From an uncultured Selenomonadales bacterium (GTDB lineage Bacteria > Bacillota > Negativicutes > Selenomonadales > Selenomonadaceae): DNA of 9,505 bases. The notes beneath the pieces are model-generated. The model was not told the DNA's origin. It saw nothing but the letters and a program-made list of their open reading frames with translations, and searched no databases. The translations under genes and the position numbers were made by a program. The stretch lies in NCBI GenBank assembly GCA_947305445.1, contig CAMZDU010000022.1, forward strand, positions 1 through 9,505, written 5' to 3'. Positions 6,014 through 9,505 of the stretch are shown here, in pieces; positions within the stretch are counted from its first letter, which is position 1, and each line of letters begins with the position of its first letter.

Positions 6014-7516
6014 CTAAACGTCCTTGCGAAATATTACCGGCAACGTCTTGATTCGCAGGTGATTCTTCATCAGCCAAACGGTCAGCATTCGTTCGGCGAA
6101 GAAAGACATCATGCGCGAATATTCATGCGGCACGACTTCCAACTTTTGCCCGCCGAGTGTAACGGTGTCGCGCATCTCAACCGTCGCGTCGAGCATGAAC
6201 GAGAACAGCCATTTGCAATAGTCGTCCAAAATATTTCGGCGCGTTATAAAAATTCCGCAGACAAAAAATACGAAACTATTCAATATCTCGTCGAAGGCGT
6301 CGAGATAATCGGGTTGCGCCCGCGTCAAATGTTTGCGGACAATTTCTTCGGCGGCGGCAATAAGTTCGGGCTGAGCCGTCGAGTAAAACATTAAATCGCG
6401 TTGCGTGCGTGATGTTATATGCTCCGCAGAGACAATGATGTCGTATTCGTCGAGCAACTTTAAAATTTCCTTCGCGCTCAAAATATCTTTGACGTCGAAA
6501 AAATTTTTGGATTGATAAGTGTTGCGCGTGAAGAATCGGCGATAGTGGACAATGCCCGCGTGCGTGTGCGAAGTGTTTTTCCAAATCCAATACAGCGCGG
6601 TAACTTCGTCGAGATAGCGATTGAGCAAGCTGATATTTTCGCCGGTGTCGTCGCAAATGTAGCCAAAATTCGTCTTGAAGATTGCGTGACCGGCGTGAAT
6701 GATTTTGTAGCCGTCGGGGGGCGTGTCGAGTTTTGCGTCCTTGTGTGTGACGATGTAGACGCCCAAATCTGCGGGCGGCAAATTTTTTTTCAACAGACAC
6801 CACGCGCCGTTCTCAACAGCAAAAGTCTCGACCTCGGCGAAAATATTTTTCGACGCGTTCAGCCAACTTTCGAGCGCGGAATTTTTTCTCACGAACGCTA
6901 AAATTTTTTCGCTCAAGTTGTCGAGTTTAATCAGCGCGTTGACAAATTCGTCGGGCGTGCGCTCCTTCGACAAAATAACCGCGTCAAACAGATGATACTT
7001 GCACTCATCGAACGTGCGATAAATTTTTTTGTAGACGTTCTCGTGAATCGGATGCACGCCGCCGAAATTTTCCGCAACGCAATCAACCGTAGCCGTCAGC
7101 TCGTCGAAGACTTTGAAGTCGCTTTTGGCAAGGCAACAGTCGAAGTCGAACACGCGTCCCGAAAATTTTTCGTTAAGTACGTTGTTAAGCATCGCGAGCA
7201 TCTTTAACGAAGAGAAGCCGTCGCGATTTTTTTTTGCAAAGGCGACCGCGTTTATAACCTGCGTGTTCAACGGAAAATCGTTGAGATAATAGCACAACTT
7301 GTGGTCGTCGACGAAAAGCAAATATTCCGCCGTGCCGTCGAGCAGTCTACGCAACTCCTCGGCTGTAATCTCGCGTTCGTCATAAAATAATTTTATCGCG
7401 CCGTCCACACGACGCAAAAATATTTGTCCGACGACTTCAACGGGTCTGTCGCCGATTGCTTGCCGAAACTTTGTCGCGTCGCCGCAGACGAGTACACGCG
7501 GCACGTAAGTCGCCAT
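6014..7516 (-). CDS. DUF4422 glycan-related protein with unknown N-terminal domain
   Basis: The 500-residue protein has two parts. Residues from about 252 to 490 match DUF4422, a family of glycosyltransferase-like proteins found in capsule and surface-polysaccharide loci: VYIVTHKD at 253-260, GYICDDTGENIS at 285-296, TALYWIWKN at 306-314, GIVHYRRFF at 321-329, and the closing SFFAERMLTVWL at 471-482. The first 245 residues are not recognised. They start with a strand-glycine pattern (PRVLVCGD, 6-13) that could open a Rossmann-like fold, contain ITAEELRRLLDGTAEYLLF at 50-68, and have no membrane span or signal peptide. The protein is likely cytosolic or membrane-associated and may transfer a sugar to a surface glycan, but donor and acceptor are unknown. 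The ATG at 7516 has GGGGG seven bases upstream. It shares its promoter region with a divergent O-acetyltransferase gene. Confidence 0.8.
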   Translation of the reverse strand: MATYVPRVLVCGDATKFRQAIGDRPVEVVGQIFLRRVDGAIKLFYDEREITAEELRRLLDGTAEYLLFVDDHKLCYYLNDFPLNTQVINAVAFAKKNRDGFSSLKMLAMLNNVLNEKFSGRVFDFDCCLAKSDFKVFDELTATVDCVAENFGGVHPIHENVYKKIYRTFDECKYHLFDAVILSKERTPDEFVNALIKLDNLSEKILAFVRKNSALESWLNASKNIFAEVETFAVENGAWCLLKKNLPPADLGVYIVTHKDAKLDTPPDGYKIIHAGHAIFKTNFGYICDDTGENISLLNRYLDEVTALYWIWKNTSHTHAGIVHYRRFFTRNTYQSKNFFDVKDILSAKEILKLLDEYDIIVSAEHITSRTQRDLMFYSTAQPELIAAAEEIVRKHLTRAQPDYLDAFDEILNSFVFFVCGIFITRRNILDDYCKWLFSFMLDATVEMRDTVTLGGQKLEVVPHEYSRMMSFFAERMLTVWLMKNHLRIKTLPVIFRKDV

Positions 7517-7537
7517 AAAAATTCCCCCTTCGCGAAA

Positions 7538-7566
7538 ATTTTAGACAGTGGGCTTTAATTCGTCAA
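7538..7566 (-). promoter_or_regulatory. Sigma-A-type promoter for the DUF4422-ecfT unit
   Basis: On the minus strand TTGACG (7566-7561) and TAAAAT (7543-7538) stand 17 bp apart, each one base off consensus. The start would be near 7531, giving a short leader with the Shine-Dalgarno at 7528-7524. The element overlaps the divergent promoter at 7554-7582. Confidence 0.65.
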
Positions 7567-7582
7567 GCCGATTCGTTATAAT
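7554..7582 (+). promoter_or_regulatory. Putative sigma-A-type promoter for the acetyltransferase operon
   Basis: A perfect TATAAT at 7577-7582 is preceded 17 bp upstream by a weak -35, TTTAAT (7554-7559). Transcription would start near 7589, which makes the TTG at 7594 practically leaderless and favours the downstream start at 7612. The -35 of the opposite promoter lies within this spacer. Confidence 0.5.
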
Positions 7583-7596
7583 TACGAAAACTTTTG

Positions 7597-7614
7597 AGGA
7601 GCGTGAACGACTTG
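7597..7614 (+). promoter_or_regulatory. Ribosome binding site and TTG start of the acetyltransferase
   Basis: AGGAG at 7597-7601 lies ten bases before TTG 7612. The competing in-frame starts, TTG 7594 and GTG 7603, would lie upstream of or immediately after this Shine-Dalgarno and could not use it. The protein from 7612 starts MTEKEKMLAG, the expected beginning of this family. Confidence 0.65.
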
Positions 7615-8190
7615 ACCGAAAAAGAAAAAATGCTTGCTGGGCAATGGTATAACGCAAATTTCGACGAGCAACTTGCCAAAGAGCGTGCCGTCGTCAAAGA
7701 CCTGTGCCTGCAACTTAACACGACAAACATGCAAGACTTGACTCGCCGGCGGAGAATTCTGCGCGAGATTTTGCCGCACGTGGACGCCGACGCCGTGGAA
7801 ATTCTCTCGCCGTTCATGGTCGATTACGGCTACAATATTTATCTCGGCGCGGGAACTTTTCTTAACCACAACGTCTGCCTAATAGACTGCGCTCAAATTC
7901 GGCTCGGCAAAAAAGTTTTCGTCGGTCCGAATTGCGGATTTTACACGGCGATTCACCCGTTCGACATTGTAAAACGTGCCGAAGGTTTGGAGATTGCGAA
8001 ACCGATTGTTGTCGGCGACGACGTGTGGATTGGCGGCGACGTGACGATTTTGCCCGGCGTGACGATTGGTTGCGGCTCGGTAATCGGTGCCAAGTCGCTC
8101 GTTACTAAAGACATTCCTGAAAACGTTTTGGCATTCGGAAATCCTGCGCGGGTCGTCAAACGTATCGGCATGGAAACTTTGCTTGTTTGA
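7612..8190 (+). CDS. Maltose/galactoside-type O-acetyltransferase
   Basis: This is a left-handed beta-helix (hexapeptide repeat) acetyltransferase of the Maa/LacA/NodL group, which moves acetyl from acetyl-CoA to a sugar hydroxyl in the cytosol as a trimer. From TTG 7612 it has 192 residues, close to LacA and Maa. An N-terminal Mac domain (about 1-60, starting EKEKMLAGQWYN) is followed by hexapeptide repeats. The catalytic His is His115 in YTAIHPFD, and the typical VVGDDVWIGGDVTILPGVTIG block runs from 133 to 153, ending with GNPARVVKRI at 176-185. The natural acceptor is unknown: free sugars are known substrates in the family, and a surface-glycan sugar is possible given the divergent DUF4422 gene. 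It is followed after 18 bases by the transglycosylase gene, probably in one operon. Confidence 0.88.
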   Translation: MTEKEKMLAGQWYNANFDEQLAKERAVVKDLCLQLNTTNMQDLTRRRRILREILPHVDADAVEILSPFMVDYGYNIYLGAGTFLNHNVCLIDCAQIRLGKKVFVGPNCGFYTAIHPFDIVKRAEGLEIAKPIVVGDDVWIGGDVTILPGVTIGCGSVIGAKSLVTKDIPENVLAFGNPARVVKRIGMETLLV

Positions 8191-8194
8191 AATT

Positions 8195-8211
8195 GGGAGT
8201 GATTAATTTTG
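8195..8211 (+). promoter_or_regulatory. Ribosome binding site and TTG start of the transglycosylase
   Basis: GGGAG at 8195-8199 lies nine bases before TTG 8209; a second TTG follows directly at 8212. The first downstream ATG (8242) has no Shine-Dalgarno and would remove part of the coiled-coil-like N-terminus, so TTG 8209 is preferred. Confidence 0.6.
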
Positions 8212-9063
8212 TTGGAAATTCAACCTGTTGAGCGCGTCGACATGACAGAGCGCATTAACAACATTCGTCAGCGCATAACCGAAATCGAAGAAAAGATTGG
8301 CATTAACGGCGACTTCCAGGCTAAGCTTGAGCACGAGATTGCTCGACAGGCCGCAATGCACGCCGTTACCCCGACGCAATCGACTGCCGAAGTGCAAACC
8401 TTGCCTGGCGCGACGCAACCCGTCAACGAAAATGAGGCCGCCAACGCCGCCAAAGTTGCGCAAGCTCTGCGTGAAGCCGAACGCTCCGAAACAAATCAAC
8501 CCGCGCAGAAAAAAGACTCGCTCGATTCCGCACAAAAACCGTTGCCTGGCGAAGAGGCCTTGACCGACGGAAACATTCGTCCGCAACAGCCGCCACCTAT
8601 TGAACGTGTCGAAATTCCCGACGTCGAACCAGAAGTTCCGAGCCGCGACGATAAAATTTTCTCCGACAACTACCTCGGACAAAACGCCGAAATTATTCCG
8701 ACCGAAGATTTGATTATGCAGACGGCTTACGAGTACGGCGTTGACCCGAAACTCGTCCGCGCCATTGCCATTGCCGAATCCGACATGAATCAGGAAGAAA
8801 TTTCTCCCGTCGGCGCAATCGGCGTCATGCAACTTATGCCGGAGACTGCTCAGAGTTTGGGCGTCAATCCCTACGACGAAACCGAAAATATCGTCGGCGG
8901 CACGCGCTATATCCGTCAAATGCTCGACACCTTCGATGGCGATGTTCCGCTTGCCGTTGCCGCGTACAATGCCGGACCCGGCGCAGTCAAACGTTACGGC
9001 GGCATTCCGCCCTACGCCGAGACCCGCAACTATGTCGGCCGCGTCATGGATTTGTTTCAGTGA
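8209..9063 (+). CDS. Lytic transglycosylase (SLT, GH23 family)
   Basis: This enzyme cleaves the MurNAc-GlcNAc bond of peptidoglycan with formation of a 1,6-anhydro ring. The 284 residues divide into a charged, heptad-like N-terminal helix (about 12-50), a low-complexity linker rich in Ala, Gln, Pro and Glu (about 52-145), and an SLT domain from about 165 to the end. Catalytic Glu190 is in IAIAESDMN, followed by GAIGVMQLMPETA at 202-214, AAYNAGPGAVKRYGG at 251-265 and ETRNYVGRV at 271-279. No signal peptide or membrane anchor is visible from the chosen start, which is odd for a wall enzyme. It may leave by another route, or an upstream start may have been lost. It sits between an acetyltransferase and a secreted amidase (12 bases to the next ATG), forming a wall-remodelling pair. 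Confidence 0.9.
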   Translation: MLEIQPVERVDMTERINNIRQRITEIEEKIGINGDFQAKLEHEIARQAAMHAVTPTQSTAEVQTLPGATQPVNENEAANAAKVAQALREAERSETNQPAQKKDSLDSAQKPLPGEEALTDGNIRPQQPPPIERVEIPDVEPEVPSRDDKIFSDNYLGQNAEIIPTEDLIMQTAYEYGVDPKLVRAIAIAESDMNQEEISPVGAIGVMQLMPETAQSLGVNPYDETENIVGGTRYIRQMLDTFDGDVPLAVAAYNAGPGAVKRYGGIPPYAETRNYVGRVMDLFQ

Positions 9064-9075
9064 GCAGGTGAGGTC

Positions 9076-9505
9076 ATGAAAAATTTTCTGCCGACAATTT
9101 TCGCGGCGATGATTCTTTTGACGAGTTCATTTGCTCGCGCCGAGGAACCGCCGTTTGTCGACAACTTCATTTTGTGGACGGAGAACCGCGACGCTTTGAT
9201 TGACGAGTACACGCTTAAACATTACGGAAAAATTTGCCGCGAGATTGTGCCGCAAGCGGTGGTTGTGCACTGGACGGCGGGCGGCACTCTCGAATCGACT
9301 TGGAAATTTTTTTATGCCGAGGAAATGTCTGACGACGAAGGCAGATTAAACGTCGCCTCTCAATTCATAGTTGACCGTAACGGAACTGTTTGGCGGCTTA
9401 TGCCCGAAACAAATTTTGCGCGACACATAATCGGCTACAATCATTGCGCAATCGGCATCGAAAACGTCGGCGGTTACGAAGGCAACGAGGATTTGACGGA
9501 CGAGC
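9076..9505 (+). CDS. Secreted N-acetylmuramoyl-L-alanine amidase (Amidase_2), 5' part
   Basis: The window shows the first 143 codons; the gene runs off the end. Amidase_2/PGRP-type enzymes are zinc hydrolases that cut the amide between MurNAc and L-alanine of peptidoglycan. A signal peptide is clear: MKNF, a hydrophobic core at about 5-19, and a cleavage motif ARA with the cut after residue 22. The mature domain shows VVVHWTAGG with the zinc ligand His65, SQFIVDRNGTVWRL at 95-108, FARHIIGYNH with His117 and His123, and AIGIENVGG with Glu129. The C-terminal zinc ligands are beyond the window. AGGTG at 9066-9070 lies five bases before the ATG. The gap to the transglycosylase stop is 12 bases, so both are probably expressed together for wall turnover, recycling or division. 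No stop or frameshift is seen up to the edge. Confidence 0.88.
   Translation, partial: MKNFLPTIFAAMILLTSSFARAEEPPFVDNFILWTENRDALIDEYTLKHYGKICREIVPQAVVVHWTAGGTLESTWKFFYAEEMSDDEGRLNVASQFIVDRNGTVWRLMPETNFARHIIGYNHCAIGIENVGGYEGNEDLTDE

Noticed and set aside
8203..8919. A 238-residue open frame opposite the transglycosylase
   Set aside because: Shadow of the SLT gene; no ribosome site and no known motif.
1..9505. Mobile elements, prophage remains, CRISPR repeats, defence genes, tRNA or rRNA
   Set aside because: None was seen by reading both strands; genes are intact, tightly spaced and similar in base use throughout.

Overview
The window reads as a chromosomal stretch from a strictly anaerobic Firmicute. 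A Negativicutes/Selenomonadales-type genome is my best guess, not proven. The reasons are an ECF-type vitamin transporter with BioY, a biotin synthase of the anaerobe-associated form, several TTG start codons behind strong Shine-Dalgarno sequences, a DUF4422 surface-glycan protein, and a roughly balanced base composition with a striking excess of the octamer AAAATTTT. I see no insertion sequence, prophage gene, tRNA, rRNA or CRISPR array. Coding density is high and every gene looks intact except the two cut by the window edges.

Layout. Positions 1-1772 (+) hold the 3' end of ridA and the two ATPase genes of an ECF transporter (ecfA1, ecfA2); both junctions are ATGA overlaps. Positions 1830-3467 (-) encode an acyl-CoA synthetase-type adenylate-forming ligase that converges on ecfA2. 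A 250-bp divergent intergenic region (3468-3717) carries a promoter for each direction, a BirA-like operator over the bioY promoter and a heptamer repeat. Positions 3718-5246 (+) are bioY (biotin S-component) and bioB (biotin synthase). Positions 5202-7516 (-) are a two-gene unit: a DUF4422 protein with an unrecognised N-terminal half, then ecfT, whose 3' end overlaps bioB by 45 bp tail to tail. A 95-bp region (7517-7611) carries overlapping divergent promoters. Positions 7612-9505 (+) are a maltose/galactoside-type O-acetyltransferase, a GH23 lytic transglycosylase and the 5' part of a secreted N-acetylmuramoyl-L-alanine amidase.

How the genes work together. EcfA1, EcfA2, EcfT and BioY are the four parts of a complete energy-coupling-factor biotin transporter, but they lie in three transcription units on both strands. 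BioY and BioB form one unit, probably under biotin repression, which suggests uptake of biotin and possibly of dethiobiotin that BioB then converts. The ligase next to bioY recalls the BirA-regulated yhfU-yhfT-yhfS operon of Bacillus subtilis. The right-hand part concerns the cell surface: glycan synthesis (DUF4422), sugar O-acetylation and peptidoglycan remodelling.

The most interesting points are the loss of one canonical [2Fe-2S] cysteine in BioB (a type II, anaerobic form), the scattered ECF module, the BirA-like signals beside the ligase, and the unassigned N-terminal domain of the DUF4422 protein. I found no convincing previously undescribed multi-gene system.
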